This document shows positions 11,580 through 22,403 of a stretch of 64,000 nucleotides of DNA, piece by piece; within the stretch, counting starts at the first letter, position 1; each line of letters starts with the position of its first letter. This stretch comes from Bisporella sp. PMI_857 (Eukaryota > Ascomycota > Leotiomycetes > Helotiales > Helotiaceae). Where the stretch lies: positions 1 to 64,000 of the forward strand of contig JAJSPD010000084.1 of NCBI GenBank assembly GCA_021307315.1, read 5' to 3'. The notes below the pieces were generated by a model. That model was not told where the DNA came from. It did no database searches and saw only the letters and a list, made by a program, of their open reading frames with translations. The position numbers and the translations under genes were made by a program.

Positions 11580-12385
11580 ATGGCTTTGCACAAGATAACC
11601 GTATTAGGGGACACTGCTGTGGGGAAAACTGCTTTGATCATTCAATTGATATCGGATTGCTTTATTGAAAGTGTGAGGGAGGTGCGATGATATTTGAATT
11701 GCGACTAACTGTTCTGGCAGTACGATCCAACCATTGAAGATTTGTACCAGCGACGAATTCTGATCGGCCATGAGGATTACACATTAGAGATACTCGATAC
11801 TGCAGGAGCAGATACGCAGTTTTATCAAGATCTCCACCAAAAGTGGATTAGCCATGGGGAAGGATTCATCCTGGTCTACAGCGTCACCTCACGATCATCC
11901 TTCTTACGAGTAAAAGATCTACATGACCAGATTCATCACTGGAGCAGCCTCTCGGTCTTGGGGATCGCAACATCTCATCCATGAAGGCACCACACATACC
12001 GATCATTCTGATTGGGAATCAATGCGATAGCTTGGAGCGTGCAGTCTCCATCCAAGAAGGTGATGCACTAGCACAAGAAATCGGGTGTCACTTCGTTGAG
12101 TCAACGGCAAAGTCTTGTGACTCTGCTCACGAGATTTTTTCCCACATGGTTAGGCAATTGCGTCGCCAGAGTGTCATGCTGAGAGGGTTCGAAAACGCGC
12201 CGTTGGCACGCAAGAATATTTTTCTCAAGGCAAAATATCGACATCCAAAGACTCGGCGGTTTCAAAGGCTTGTAACATGGGCCAAGAGCTGCTGCTCAAG
12301 CAAAATATGGATAAACAAGAGCGACCGCGTTCGAAGAAATATTCGGAGAAAGTTGACCCGAACTTCAAAGAAGCTCTCAGGATAA
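11580..12385 (+). pseudogene. Ras-like small GTPase with one frameshift
   Basis: Exon 1 (11580-11672) encodes MALHKITVLGDTAVGKTAL and the rest of the G1 region. A 48-nt intron (11673-11720, GTGAGG..CTAAC..CAG) is followed by YDPTIED (G2), DTAGADTQ (G3), NQCD (G4) and ESTAKS (G5), the full order of a Ras-family GTPase. Between 11930 and 11980 the frame changes: the upstream frame reads IHHW and then stops at 11982, and the downstream frame reads EQPLGLGDRNISSMKAP. A single-base loss explains this better than an intron. The P-loop has Thr at the Ras position 12, and the residue after DTAG is Ala, not the catalytic Gln. The tail is basic (RRNIRRKLTRTSKK) and has no CAAX box. It may be a young pseudogene or hold a sequencing error. 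Confidence 0.72.
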
Positions 12386-14360
12386 ATTGCACACGGTTTC
12401 GGTCAACGTCGTGCTGTACTTTAAAGCGTAGTTTATTTGACGCACAAGGGAAATGGGTGACTTGTTGCTTATATTTGAATCTGAGAGGAAGTGCATAAGT
12501 CTCAATATAAATTCAGCTCAATATATACAGCTTCTGCCGATTCTCTTTTTCCTATTCTTTACAAGAAGCACCTGTTAAGGAGAATTAACTATATGTCAAC
12601 GACTCAACGTCAACACGCCATATTATATAAGTTAGAGGCGAAAACATTGAGTAGAAAATAATGGGATGCACGGCTCTTCATCAGTTTGATAGCGGTGGTG
12701 TTAAAGATATTAATGGAGACGGTAGCATGAAATCTTATGCATGTTTTCAACACAGCTGAACTCGCAGAACAAATGTTTATGAACCATATCTACTTACTTA
12801 ACCTATTCACGCTAATCATTTTGATCTTGTCAAAATGGGTAGAGTATCGACTATGAGCATATGTTAATGATGATAGCAAGCGTTGCCACCACAGTGTATC
12901 TAGAATTGGACTTTAGCGAACCCGCATTAATATGTACAAAATATGTGTCAGTAATTCACTCTCTCCCATTGAAAATGTTGGCTATAGGTTACGTCAGCAT
13001 AGCTGGGTGAGCTTACCCACCAAACACAAAACGTGGAGAATCAATGATGGCTTTAAATTGGGTCTCCGCCGCCTAGATGCTTGTGCGGGTGCGGTTGACT
13101 TATCACAAACATCAATGAGGACATGGGGATCTCCTGGTGGGGCAAGTCTGAATTGGATGACGTCTCGGTTTGTGAATCTGAAAATTATGGCCGCTCTGCC
13201 AGTGCGGACACGATGGGCTTTCGTAGGTCAAAATAGATGACTTATGTCAGTTAGTGGGTCTGCAGGTGTTAACCCGCCGCAATCGATGATCTGTTGCCAC
13301 AGCTGGTCAATGTGAAATCTGGCTGTTCACTATGATTTTCTCATCTCCAGCTTTCGGCAGGGAGTCACCGTATCCGTTGAGGCCTCATCAATCAGATTCA
13401 TCAATCGGGGATAATGCCCGGATTCCGTCATCATATGCCGTAGCTAGAAACATGCTGACTTGCGCTAGATGACCGTCATCACCACATTGGATGGTGAGTT
13501 CAGGTAAAGGATGACCGTGGTGCTGACGACGGCTAACTGGCGGGGAAAAGCGTGCTTTGACTATGCCAGGATATGTATGGGGCTTTTGAAGGCGAACTAG
13601 CCATGAAAAGAGGTGACCGTCCACTATCGCTGAAAGGTGACCGCATTGTGGATTACATGCTAAGCGAAAGCGATGATAGCTTAAGCCAGACTTGTGGTAA
13701 CCAATCGAAATACTTTACCAATAGGATGGTAACAAATCGCATGTCGTCCCCTGTCTCCTTGTTCACTCATCTTCAAACTGTCACCTGCCTTCTTAGTAAA
13801 GACTACGAAGCCACTTCTCTGGGGACTTGATTTCTGGGACACTCATGAATCGATAAGAATAATATGGTACTTGTGAAATTTGGCTCGCTCAACAGAATCG
13901 TTTCCCGTTTGGCATCAAGCAAATATTAATGGTTCCTCAGGCAGGAGTGAGGCGATAGTTAAGAATGCATTATGCTGTCTCGGCAGTGAGCGCATCTTCA
14001 TCGGTAAAGATAAATCTTCCCCTATGACAAAATAATTTACGAGTGGGAGCAGATGGACTCTAGAGCGTAAACTTTAAACTACCAACAGGAAGGCAGCGAT
14101 AATCAGAAGAACTATCAGGGAAGTGGGGAGCTGTAACCCCTCATCCCTCACGCGAATGAAATCCATGAAGTGCTTCCCGAACGTTCAAGCCTACCTGCGC
14201 CTAGTTACACCTCATCTTTCAGCCCATTTTGTACCCCCCAGGACACCGTCAAGGTCGCGCACAGAGGCTCATGGTCTGGGAATTTTCCACAACGCTCAAA
14301 AGATAGGGAGATCCTCAAATACTGGGCCTTGGAAATGGTAACATCCTCCAACAACATCAT
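12386..14360. other. no recognisable gene
   Basis: ORFs up to 102 codons (12932-13240, plus strand) are present without family resemblance. No repeats with definable ends were seen. Confidence 0.45.
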
Positions 14361-14726
14361 TTGAGACATACAATTTACTCTAAAGTTTCGCAGGTAGATG
14401 ATCGTGCAAATATGAAAATTGAGGAAAGCGTAACTATAGGCGAATCGAGGCGGGTATATCCGGATGCCTCTGGTGTCTTTATTGATAGAAACAGCGCACA
14501 AGGAGGAGTCGTGATGATTACCGCTGACCACCATTCTATTCGAAGAGTTTATACAGGACCAGGGATAGCTGGCGATCGCTGTGTGGAATTGAGTATAGGA
14601 GATGGTAAGATTTGCCGGACATATGGGTATCCCACCGTGCTGTATTATAAGCCACGGCAAAATTCTATAACGACCCAAAACTTGCGGCGAAAACGTTCAC
14701 TTGAAACGTTCTACAGATACCCGTAA
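14361..14726 (+). CDS. uncharacterised ORF, 121 aa
   Basis: The ORF contains VYPDASGVFIDRNSAQGG and ends YYKPRQNS before a basic tail. It is followed directly by another ORF in a different frame. A good donor (GTAAGA, 14605) and acceptor (CTACAG, 14716) would remove 112 nt. The frame reached after such splicing soon stops, so I cannot build one joined gene. A 157-codon ORF lies antisense. I recognise no domain. It may be coding or chance. Confidence 0.3.
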   Translation: MRHTIYSKVSQVDDRANMKIEESVTIGESRRVYPDASGVFIDRNSAQGGVVMITADHHSIRRVYTGPGIAGDRCVELSIGDGKICRTYGYPTVLYYKPRQNSITTQNLRRKRSLETFYRYP

Positions 14727-15289
14727 TGCAGCAACCGGGTACGCGACTACCGAGCTTCTATCAATTCAACAACCGTGTACCACCGGCACCTCTCCCACTC
14801 ACACCTGTGATAACTGTCAGGCTCCAGATAGATGGCGAAGGACATTTTAGCCCGCCCTACAGCGTGTCTTGTCTTAATCATACAGTCATGGAAATCCAGC
14901 TTTTCGAGTGGTTTGAAAGCCTAACTAGCCGGGGAGGTGGTCGCCGCCCATCCCGATTGCGCGCATTTCTCCTACAAGCAGTACCGAAACCCAAAGTAGT
15001 GAGCATAATGAGAAATACCGAGAGCGATTTTCAGTATGTTAAGGATTTAGTCACCGAGCATTTTGCGAGGGCGAGAGAATCTGATATAAGCGTGAAAGAA
15101 TTCGCCGTACTCATCTCCGATCCAACGTGGCATTCACAAGCCAGCATTCAAGGTATTCTTAGATCCTTCCCATTACCTTCCAAACGAAATACACATCTAA
15201 GGTCCGTAGACAATCTAGTAATTGGTATGCCATATGAGGCTCATAGATCGAATGAACAAGCATTTATAGCTTCGCGCAATGTCCAGTAG
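14726..15289 (+). CDS. uncharacterised ORF, 187 aa
   Basis: The ORF starts at an ATG overlapping the stop of the previous ORF (TAATG). It reads through PPAPLPLTPVITVRLQ, MEIQLFEWFESL and an acidic-basic mix with FQYVKDLVTEHFARARE. Its composition looks more protein-like than most ORFs nearby, with no transmembrane segment or known motif. It could be a terminal exon of a gene that includes 14361-14604, but no splice solution works cleanly. Confidence 0.35.
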   Translation: MQQPGTRLPSFYQFNNRVPPAPLPLTPVITVRLQIDGEGHFSPPYSVSCLNHTVMEIQLFEWFESLTSRGGGRRPSRLRAFLLQAVPKPKVVSIMRNTESDFQYVKDLVTEHFARARESDISVKEFAVLISDPTWHSQASIQGILRSFPLPSKRNTHLRSVDNLVIGMPYEAHRSNEQAFIASRNVQ

Positions 15290-15538
15290 ACGTGTACATA
15301 CCTTCAAGCTAGAATATTTGAGCATGAGTGTGTCATTTGAAGGTCGAAGAGAATGATTATACTTTATTGATACATTTAATTTATGAGCTATACCCATAAC
15401 CGTCCAATGAATGAGAATTCTACAAGACAGGATGATGTTGAACAGGCTTGGTCTAAGGATCATACCTAGCCTATTGGGGAGTTCTGGATACGCATTTTAG
15501 CTTTGATGATGAATCTACTGACGTATGCGTTACGTCGT

Positions 15539-15566
15539 ATGTGATACTCACGTGTGAGTATCACAT
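15539..15566. repeat. near-perfect palindrome
   Basis: Thirteen-base arms ATGTGATACTCAC and GTGAGTATCACAT surround a 2-base centre (GT). A CTATAAGTAG motif lies directly after. It could be the edge of an LTR (TGTGATAC..), but I found no matching 5-bp duplication. Confidence 0.6.
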
Positions 15567-16718
15567 CTCTATAAGTAGAGAGATCCTTTCCTGTAGTTCG
15601 TAGTTCTATAACCTTTAGCAATTAACTCATTTTACCCCATACTCTCTGAAGGCCACATGACTCTCATTCAACAGATGACCTACTATCGATCATATACCAG
15701 GCCCAGGCATTGCTAGCCGTTTACATGTAATCCTTTGGTTTGCACCGCACGATGTGATCAAGGCGATTAATTAGTCTCTCAATTAGAAAGTTGCGTCCTC
15801 AAGTGGGAGTGGCCCAGAGCCTGAATCAAGAAAGCCAGCCGCAGGCGTGCAACTACACAAGGCATGACCTTCGTTTGCTGGCGGATCTGGCGGAACTTAG
15901 GACCTGCGCTCTACAGATATTGACCCTCGACCAAGTGAGTTAGGTCAAGAGCGACATGATATTGGCTTGCCGCCACAACACGTCTGCGACAGTCTTGACT
16001 ACGCAATATTTCAGTTGCGTATCTGCTTGACCATGATTTATTTGACACAACGCATGGTAGTATCATGGTTGTTTGATGCCCGTTCTCGGCATTCAAGCTC
16101 CTGCATTGGCTGGTCGTCATAACATTGCATTCCGTGACTCCATCACTCTACTTCATGTCTCTCTGTCTTTATGAGAGAGCATCAATTACTCCGCGCGTAG
16201 CGTTTTGCTGTTGAAGGAGGGGAGATCTGTTGAATCCAAAGCAGTGCTCTCACGAAAGTACTATTGCGCTTTATAGTTTGACAAGATCCTATACCCAGCG
16301 AATCTTCTTAACGTTTCCGTAAGCGGTGTACCATCTAACGTGCCCACCATGCAAGTAAACTGCGTTCAAAAGCTCTGAAGCCAAGTAAGCAGGCCAACTG
16401 GGTTTCTGCTCCGCTCAGCTATATATTCAGGACTGGCGATGGCGAGAGTTGTTGCTCTTTCATTTAAATGAAGAGCGGGATAATATTGTTGCGCCGACCT
16501 GCATTCTACCAGCTCAAAGATGACCTGGCGAATATACCAGCTGGTGTTTTCTCGATGGCATTAGAAACATCACGTTACAGGCAACGACATCGGGTTGCTT
16601 GACCCTGTTGACGAGCGAGCTACAATAGGAGTTCTTAATAAGAGCGGAGCTGCAGCCTGGCTCTGAGGGAGGGCGAAGCACTATCTTAGGCAGGTCAATT
16701 CCTTTCTTGAGCGCTTTC
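15567..16718. other. no recognisable gene
   Basis: Short ORFs only. An inverted motif around catttaaatg (about 16461-16480) was noted. Confidence 0.45.
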
Positions 16719-16848
16719 TTTTGTTTGATATTCGTTGATTCCTTCTAAGCTACGGCCTATTGCCAGGTAGTTATATAGATGGTAGAGGACCCACAACCCT
16801 CGCGATATGGAACGCTTGAAGCTATGTACATGCATTCCAACACATACC
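16719..16848 (-). mobile_element. partial LTR copy
   Basis: This 130-bp stretch is nearly identical to most of the solo LTR at 22618-22799, from gatattcgttgatt to catgcattccaaca. The far end is not conserved and no 5-bp duplication is seen, so the copy is truncated or recombined. Confidence 0.65.
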
Positions 16849-17049
16849 TCACAATCAATAATCGCTATCGTACCCGATTTTAGGTCTAGCTTATGCAGTA
16901 GCCCAAAACGTAATAATTTCATGGTTGTAATAGCATGAATGTAGCGCATGCTACGGATCGCAAGTGCTTCTCGTTTAACTTGATTAATCGCAGTCATAAC
17001 AAAAGAAGGTGAACCAACCAGCCGGTATAAAATGGGAGGCGCCAGCGCG
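16849..17049 (-). other. open stretch on minus strand
   Basis: A minus-strand ORF spans 16695-17069 (124 codons) and includes PILYRLVGSPSFVMTAINQ. Part of it lies in the LTR fragment, so the whole is unlikely to be a gene. I do not recognise the remainder. Confidence 0.3.
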
Positions 17050-17560
17050 CTCAATATTGGCTTGCGCACGCTGATGACGACGAGGAGGACCAGGAAGCTG
17101 TAGATGATGAGGGAGGCATTGGCGAAGAGGGAGATCGTGACGAGGAGGAATTACAACACCTTGATCACGAGCTGGTATAGCAAAAGAGGACGCTGATTAA
17201 ATGATTCTAGGCTCTCTGATTGATAGCGGCGACGAGCTTTCAGACATCGATAGCGAGCTTTTTGAAGGCCATAGCCTATTCGATTTAACTCTGAAGATTA
17301 GGTACTCTACTAGGTCTGGAAAGGTGTATAAGGTCGATTAGTTGCAATATAATTTGAAATAGAACAGTGTCAAATACGTGATTTTATACTACAAGCTGCT
17401 ATAGGGGTTCTACTACTCTCCCTGGATTACCGTACTTAATTTGGTAATGTCCTAGAATACCATAAAAGTGGTATTTTAGTCATACTGCAACACGAAGCTT
17501 GGTAATCTAGGGTTTTGGGCCAAAAAAATATATGGTATTCTAAGTTATCTTAGTCATTTG
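17050..17560 (+). pseudogene. MULE remnant: transposase C-terminus and 3' end
   Basis: An acidic segment (GIGEEGDRDEEELQHLDHEL) leads to GDELSDIDSELFEG and TRSGKVYKVD before a stop. This parallels the tail of the MULE at 22480-25466, which reads DELSDVDSDIFDQE and TKSGKAYGI. After the stop come short motifs like GTGGTATTTTAG, similar to subterminal repeats of the other MULE copies. The catalytic part is absent. Two in-frame stops lie in the acidic part. Confidence 0.65.
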
Positions 17561-17618
17561 CCCTATATATATTTGAAGTAGGAACAGCTTCAAATTCCAC
17601 AAATTGAGAGATAAGCTA

Positions 17619-18323
17619 ACGTCCGTCCCCGCGTCCCGAGACGCACGGTGTCACGAGACGAATCTATAGTTTTGGAATCATAACTTTTTTCTTAGCGAGT
17701 CTACGAAGTTGTTATTCATATATCGCTTTCTATAACTATTTCTCCTTAAGATGACCACTTAGTATTAAGAAAAATACTGTGGGTTCACTCTAATACGGGG
17801 CACCACCACGTTCCTGACGTGAGTGCCTATTGTATTCTTGAGTGAGTGATTGATTGAGTGTTCAGTTCTAACTACGGTGAAACTACGAGTTATATAACCC
17901 CGTTCCGGGTCACGTGAACGACACCCTTCGTTCAAGCACGTGACCACATGACCTCTCTAGTTAATTGTACTAACAAATACTGTAGTTAATAATGCTATTA
18001 ATTGTTTTAGTAACGCTACTAATCGCCACTTTTACCAAACCCCCCTGTTTAATCGCGATAATCAAAGTCTTTCCAAAATTCGGAGCATCTGAGAAACAGT
18101 CTTATTACGAAATAATATAGCTCTAAATTTTAAAGACACAGGAAAAGAATGCATTCCGGGAGTTACTCCGGTACAAGGAGGGGGCGACATATTTCAGTGC
18201 TTAGTAATATAGGTTAGTCTAACGACAAATATACTATGTTCACACCTAAGTTAAGTTAGTCAAAGTCAAAGTACCTATCAATTTTTCCGGCACGCAGGGA
18301 TTCCGGCACGTAGGGATGGACGT
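17619..18323. mobile_element. TIR element with TA flanks, split by an LTR
   Basis: The left end reads TA then ACGTCCGTCCCCGCGT, and the right end reads TACGTAGGGATGGACGT in its last bases, then TA (18324-18325). Ends match at about 15 of 18 positions once inverted. Removing the LTR at 17778-17975 and its duplication leaves about 502 bp, close to the 520-bp element at 29725-30244. Interiors differ between the copies; mainly the ends are shared. There is no coding capacity. Confidence 0.65.
17778..17975 (-). mobile_element. solo LTR (short form), TSD AATAC
   Basis: The unit runs from TGTGGGTTCAC to TTGTACTAACA, flanked by AATAC (17773-17777, 17976-17980). It is the reverse complement of the LTR at 4119-4478 minus one 161-bp unit. 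It interrupts the TIR element at 17619-18323, so it inserted later. Confidence 0.92.
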
Positions 18324-18325
18324 TA

Positions 18326-19008
18326 CAGTAATCATATCACAGATTTGATCGTGTTGCGAACCTGCAAGATTGGGTGCTATTCTCAAGAGGATGCTACAGT
18401 GGATCGCTGGAGGTTGTGATGATGAGACTTAGTTGTTAAAGGTGCTCCGCATGCCTGTGCGGAGAGATCCCTGCACTGAGCCTCAGCGCTTAAAACCAGG
18501 CTTAGGACATGAACATATACGGGGACATCTCATATGCTATACAGTAACCAAATTGACCCCGAATCAATTCAAGGTACCGATGGGCTCCAGCCATTTACTC
18601 CTCCCAGAACCATTCCTCCTGACCTGACAGACGATAGTGACCGCCCATCCCTCGGCGCTTCTTACCGAGCTCCTACTCGGTTTCTGAGCCTGGCTCGACC
18701 TTCATTATCCGCACTATCTGGTCGAGAAATATTATCACATTGTTTAAGGAGCAGGTTGTGCTGGCCCCGAAGTTGGCCAGCGATTAGCTAAGTACGCGCA
18801 CATCCTCAGCGATGATTTTGGCCGCTACTCAGCTGAATGGCACCCGTATTTGACCTACATTCTCTACTCAACAGGTAACTTCGAATCTACAACAAATATC
18901 CTCCATAAGCGACTCTTCGAACAAAAGACTAGTGACGAGTTCAGCCTCACCGAGAATTTTGGACTCATTCCTGAGCAGTGTCAAAGTACTACAACCGACA
19001 CTAAAACG
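18326..19008. other. upstream region of the HET gene
   Basis: Short ORFs occur at 18433-18791. The HET frame stays open upstream to about 18850 but has no ATG before 19009. A 5' exon cannot be excluded; I see no convincing one. Confidence 0.4.
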
Positions 19009-21177
19009 ATGGGATCAACTCTCGATAATAAACAGCAACCAGCTGGTGGCATACCTGAGCAGAGTGTAGATGATGGGTACACTGTCTCTCCATATCCACA
19101 GAGGCTTTCGCCATGGTATAATGACTTCGTTCCATGTACAACAGGGGAAAGTCATCCCAATTCGACTATGAGAATCAAAACTTCAATATTATGCTCGAAA
19201 TGCGAACAAATTCGAGCATGGTTAGCGAAACATTGGGCGAAACTGAAAATCGTAAATCAAACATTCGAGCATATTTTCAACCATTACGACGACAGCCGAC
19301 AATTGAAACAATCTGCTCTCAGCGGTTGCCATCTATGCACTCTGTTTTTGAACAGTTTCGATCGCAAAATGGTACATTCTCGAGCCTTACGACTGGCGGA
19401 TCGGGAGAAGGCGCTTAGTCAGATATCAAATGGAAGACAGGTGCAGATCACTGCTTATAACAAAGGATCTTCGGGATGTGTTCTGCGTCCATCTCTCACA
19501 ATACCCGGTTCCAATTCTATTAGTGGTGAGACAACACCCCTCAGACCCGCCTCGTATTTCCTGCCTATTCAGATAGGAGACTCATTCGTATCTTTATCAT
19601 CAACACATGTTTCGACCGCATCTCTGGCTGCTGCCAACCTAGCCAAAGAATGGATAGCTGAATGCAAAAAGTTCCATCCAAAATGTGCCAAACCGAAATA
19701 CTCAAGTTTGCCAACAAGACTTGTTGATGTCTTATCTTTGAGCAAAGCCGGGAAAGTAAAGGTTGTAGAAACTCAAAAAATTTCCATCGACAGCGGCATT
19801 CAGTACGTTGCATTAAGTTACTGCTGGGGTCTAACACCAACTTTCAAACTCGAGAAATCAACACGTCAAGCTTTATTATCTGGAGTGGCCATGGAGATCC
19901 TCCCAAGAACCCTGCAAGACGCGATCAAGTTCACGCGAAATATTAATCTCGATTGGCTATGGGTCGATTCACTATGCATTATTCAGGACTCGCAAGAAGA
20001 CTGGAATCACGAAGCCTTGACTATGCGTCAAGTATACCAGGATTCTTTTCTTACGGTTGCCGCACTAGGGGGAGCAAGTAGTGATGAGGGGCTGTTTGCA
20101 CTCCGAGATCCGTTGCTATATTCTGCATGCTTTTTGTTCCAGACAGAGCAAGGAGAAAATATATGCGGAGGCCAAGACTCAACTATTGGGCTTGCATTGG
20201 ACGCCTGGCCCCTTCACCAACGCGGCTGGGTAATGCAAGAGAGGGTCTTAGCATCAAGAACTCTTAACTTCGGACCATATTTGATCTGGCAATGCCAAGA
20301 AAAACTTGCCGATGAATACAACATCATCGCACGCAGTCTATACAAAATGGGATTCGAGTTGAACAAGCGTTTCTCTGATCTCGTTCTGGGTGGTGGCATA
20401 TTTAACATGTCTTCGACTGATCGAGATGAAGCTATCCTCGGGACCTGGACAGAAATCGCCTATGATTATACGAGCGGAACCTTGACAGTGGCGACAGACC
20501 GTCTTCTAGCCATTTCGGGCATTATTTCTGCAATCCATAGACGTACAGGATGGACAAATCTGGCGGGTCTTTGGAAGCCATTTTTATGGAAACAGGTGCT
20601 GTGGGAGAAGGCATTCGATGCGGTGCCCGAGTCGCGTGAGCATACAGGCCTTCAGCCAAGCTGGTCTTGGACCGCCATAACCGGAGGGGTCATGTGGGCA
20701 AATGATGAGCCAGAAGAAGGATTCTTTTTGAATGCTGTTGCGCATGTACAATATACTGATAACGTAATCCCTTCCCAAACGGATATGAACAATTCCAGCG
20801 ATCCGCGAATGGCCATTCAGGTATCTTGCATGCAGGGAAGAATCGGCACGCTATCTGCTTTCAAAGGCATAGCACGATATCGAGCCGACCTAGCCGAGTT
20901 TCCTTTATCCGGGAAAGGGTTTTTCGAACCTGATGTGTTTGTAATGACGAGACTACCCGAATTGTTTCTTCCTATTGGGGCAGGGTGCTGGAACGATGAA
21001 AGTCTACTTATATATGGGTTGGCCGTTTCGTCAAGCACGAGTTGCATGGGTGCTTTTGAACGCGTGGGCTTCTTCACTTTTTACGTTAAGGAGGAGAAGG
21101 ATGGTGGAAATTGCATAGACTATGATTACGCCATTCTCCACGAGTTGAGTATGAGGAAAGAATTTATCCTTGTGTAG
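19009..21177 (+). CDS. HET-domain protein (heterokaryon incompatibility type)
   Basis: This is an uninterrupted ORF of 722 codons from the first in-frame ATG. The N-terminal third has paired cysteines of the kind seen before HET domains (CSKCEQIRAW, then GCHLCTLFL). The HET domain starts near residue 266 with YVALSYCWG, continues with LPRTLQDAIKF, LDWLWVDSLCIIQD and MRQVYQDSFLTVAALG, and is followed by RGWVMQERVLASRTLNFG. Those are the conserved blocks of the family. HET proteins act in nonself recognition and cell death after fusion of unlike hyphae in filamentous ascomycetes. No partner domain (NACHT, ankyrin, WD) is present. The gene appears intact and is closely followed, 70 bp on, by a TIR element. 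Which allele system it belongs to cannot be told. Confidence 0.9.
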   Translation: MGSTLDNKQQPAGGIPEQSVDDGYTVSPYPQRLSPWYNDFVPCTTGESHPNSTMRIKTSILCSKCEQIRAWLAKHWAKLKIVNQTFEHIFNHYDDSRQLKQSALSGCHLCTLFLNSFDRKMVHSRALRLADREKALSQISNGRQVQITAYNKGSSGCVLRPSLTIPGSNSISGETTPLRPASYFLPIQIGDSFVSLSSTHVSTASLAAANLAKEWIAECKKFHPKCAKPKYSSLPTRLVDVLSLSKAGKVKVVETQKISIDSGIQYVALSYCWGLTPTFKLEKSTRQALLSGVAMEILPRTLQDAIKFTRNINLDWLWVDSLCIIQDSQEDWNHEALTMRQVYQDSFLTVAALGGASSDEGLFALRDPLLYSACFLFQTEQGENICGGQDSTIGLALDAWPLHQRGWVMQERVLASRTLNFGPYLIWQCQEKLADEYNIIARSLYKMGFELNKRFSDLVLGGGIFNMSSTDRDEAILGTWTEIAYDYTSGTLTVATDRLLAISGIISAIHRRTGWTNLAGLWKPFLWKQVLWEKAFDAVPESREHTGLQPSWSWTAITGGVMWANDEPEEGFFLNAVAHVQYTDNVIPSQTDMNNSSDPRMAIQVSCMQGRIGTLSAFKGIARYRADLAEFPLSGKGFFEPDVFVMTRLPELFLPIGAGCWNDESLLIYGLAVSSSTSCMGAFERVGFFTFYVKEEKDGGNCIDYDYAILHELSMRKEFILV

Positions 21178-21303
21178 AATTTTCGACATGATGATCCAGA
21201 CACACTGACTTAATCGGAGGATGCCGGGAAACAGGAATTTCCGGCAAGGTATGCGCAGCCACAAACGTCGCAGCCACTTATTAGAATTTTACCGAGGTTA
21301 CTA

Positions 21304-21549
21304 GAAGGCTTCCCTAGTCAACCGCCCACCCTACTCAACCGCCCAAAAATATAGTAGGAACACCAAAAAAAATCGAAAATTTTCAAAATGGTCAGATTAT
21401 TCTCAAATTAAGGGATCTAATGTAAATTAACTCGAAAATTACCGTGGCGGTGTTCAAATTCTGATTAAATGATGTTGTTGTGGCAAAATTCTAATAAAAC
21501 CAAAATTTGGGCGGTTGAGTAGGGTGGGCGGTTGACTAGGGAAGCCTTC
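21304..21549. mobile_element. MITE with long TIRs, TA target
   Basis: The ends GAAGGCTTCCCTAGTCAACC and its inverse are perfect for more than 40 bp, and include a doubled TCAACCGCCCA motif. TA flanks both sides (21302-21303, 21550-21551). The related element at 29725 keeps the uninterrupted sequence gaggttactataacc at about 29808, which shows the empty site and confirms TA duplication. There is no ORF. It is most likely mobilised by a Tc1/mariner-type transposase. Confidence 0.9.
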
Positions 21550-21725
21550 TATAACCACACCGCCACTGACTGGAGGAGGTATTAGCCTATGTGGCAACAG
21601 CGTCTGACATAGCGTGCTCTGGCCGCCACAACACCGAGAATAACTTTTTAGCATCGTGAAAAAATTCGTAGATCTATATCTTATTGTTTATAAAGTTTAA
21701 AAGGCGAAAAAAGCTTAATAGTACT

Positions 21726-21905
21726 TGTCGGTCGACTGCATCTCACGGGTCGCCGGGCAGACTAGTGATTTCACTTAGTATGCTCGTTGGCGTCAGGTGT
21801 AAGATGTGTCGATTGTTGTTGTTCTAAGCTACGTGTCGCGAAGAGGTTGCAGGTCCCGAAAGGGACCCACAACTCTTCACGTGACTAGTTACATGGGTTC
21901 CAACA
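21726..21905 (-). mobile_element. solo LTR, TSD GTACT
   Basis: The unit runs from TGTCGGTCGAC to GGGTTCCAACA, flanked by GTACT (21721-21725, 21906-21910). The homologous element at 29725-30244 lacks it. On the minus strand it starts TGTTGG and ends CCGACA, like the LTRs at 22618 and 33623. Confidence 0.88.
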
Positions 21906-22148
21906 GTACTGTTGTGGATCGAGGGGTCTTATCACAATATGATAAGAGGCCCTCTCTAATTTAGATAGGCAGCAACGACGAGATTAAAAATTTTGGTGTT
22001 AATAAGTCAGGAGTATTCGGGAGAGGCATATAACGTAATTAAAATAAAAATATATCAGAATTTCAATATATTCGCAGATGTAGAGTCGCTTGAATGCGAA
22101 GTACCTACAATTTGTCTCGTTACGGGGTGCGTCTCGCTACGCAGGGAC

Positions 22149-22403
22149 TGTCACGGCCCTGGCCCTATCTCGAGCTTGGCCCTGTTGCTACGGGGCTCGG
22201 CATCCCAGGGCTTGGCGACTGACCCTACAGGGCTCGCTTACACTGGCCCCTGGCCAGTGTCCTGTATATAAAGCACTACTCTCCTTTCCTTCTTCTGCCT
22301 GTAGCTTGTTCTCTTAGTTATAACAATTGATAGTTGTTCACACCTCTGAGTCCTTCTATCTAGATCTACGGATCGAGATCCCTGTTCAGCTTGAGTTGTT
22401 ACA
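22149..22403 (+). mobile_element. solo LTR, TSD GGGAC
   Basis: The unit starts TGTCACGGCCCTGGCCC and ends TTGAGTTGTTACA. GGGAC flanks it (22144-22148, 22404-22408). It has a TATATAAAGC motif near 22263. It belongs with 36639-36843, 45825-45929 and 51997-52220. It sits inside the right terminus of the TIR element; without it the terminus reads like the one at 30228-30244. Confidence 0.93.

Noticed and set aside
14205..14678. 157-codon ORF on the minus strand
   Set aside because: It lies opposite the 14361 ORF, has no motif and looks like a shadow.
15539..15720. LTR starting TGTGATACTCAC
   Set aside because: No matching 5-bp duplication and no credible CA end were found.
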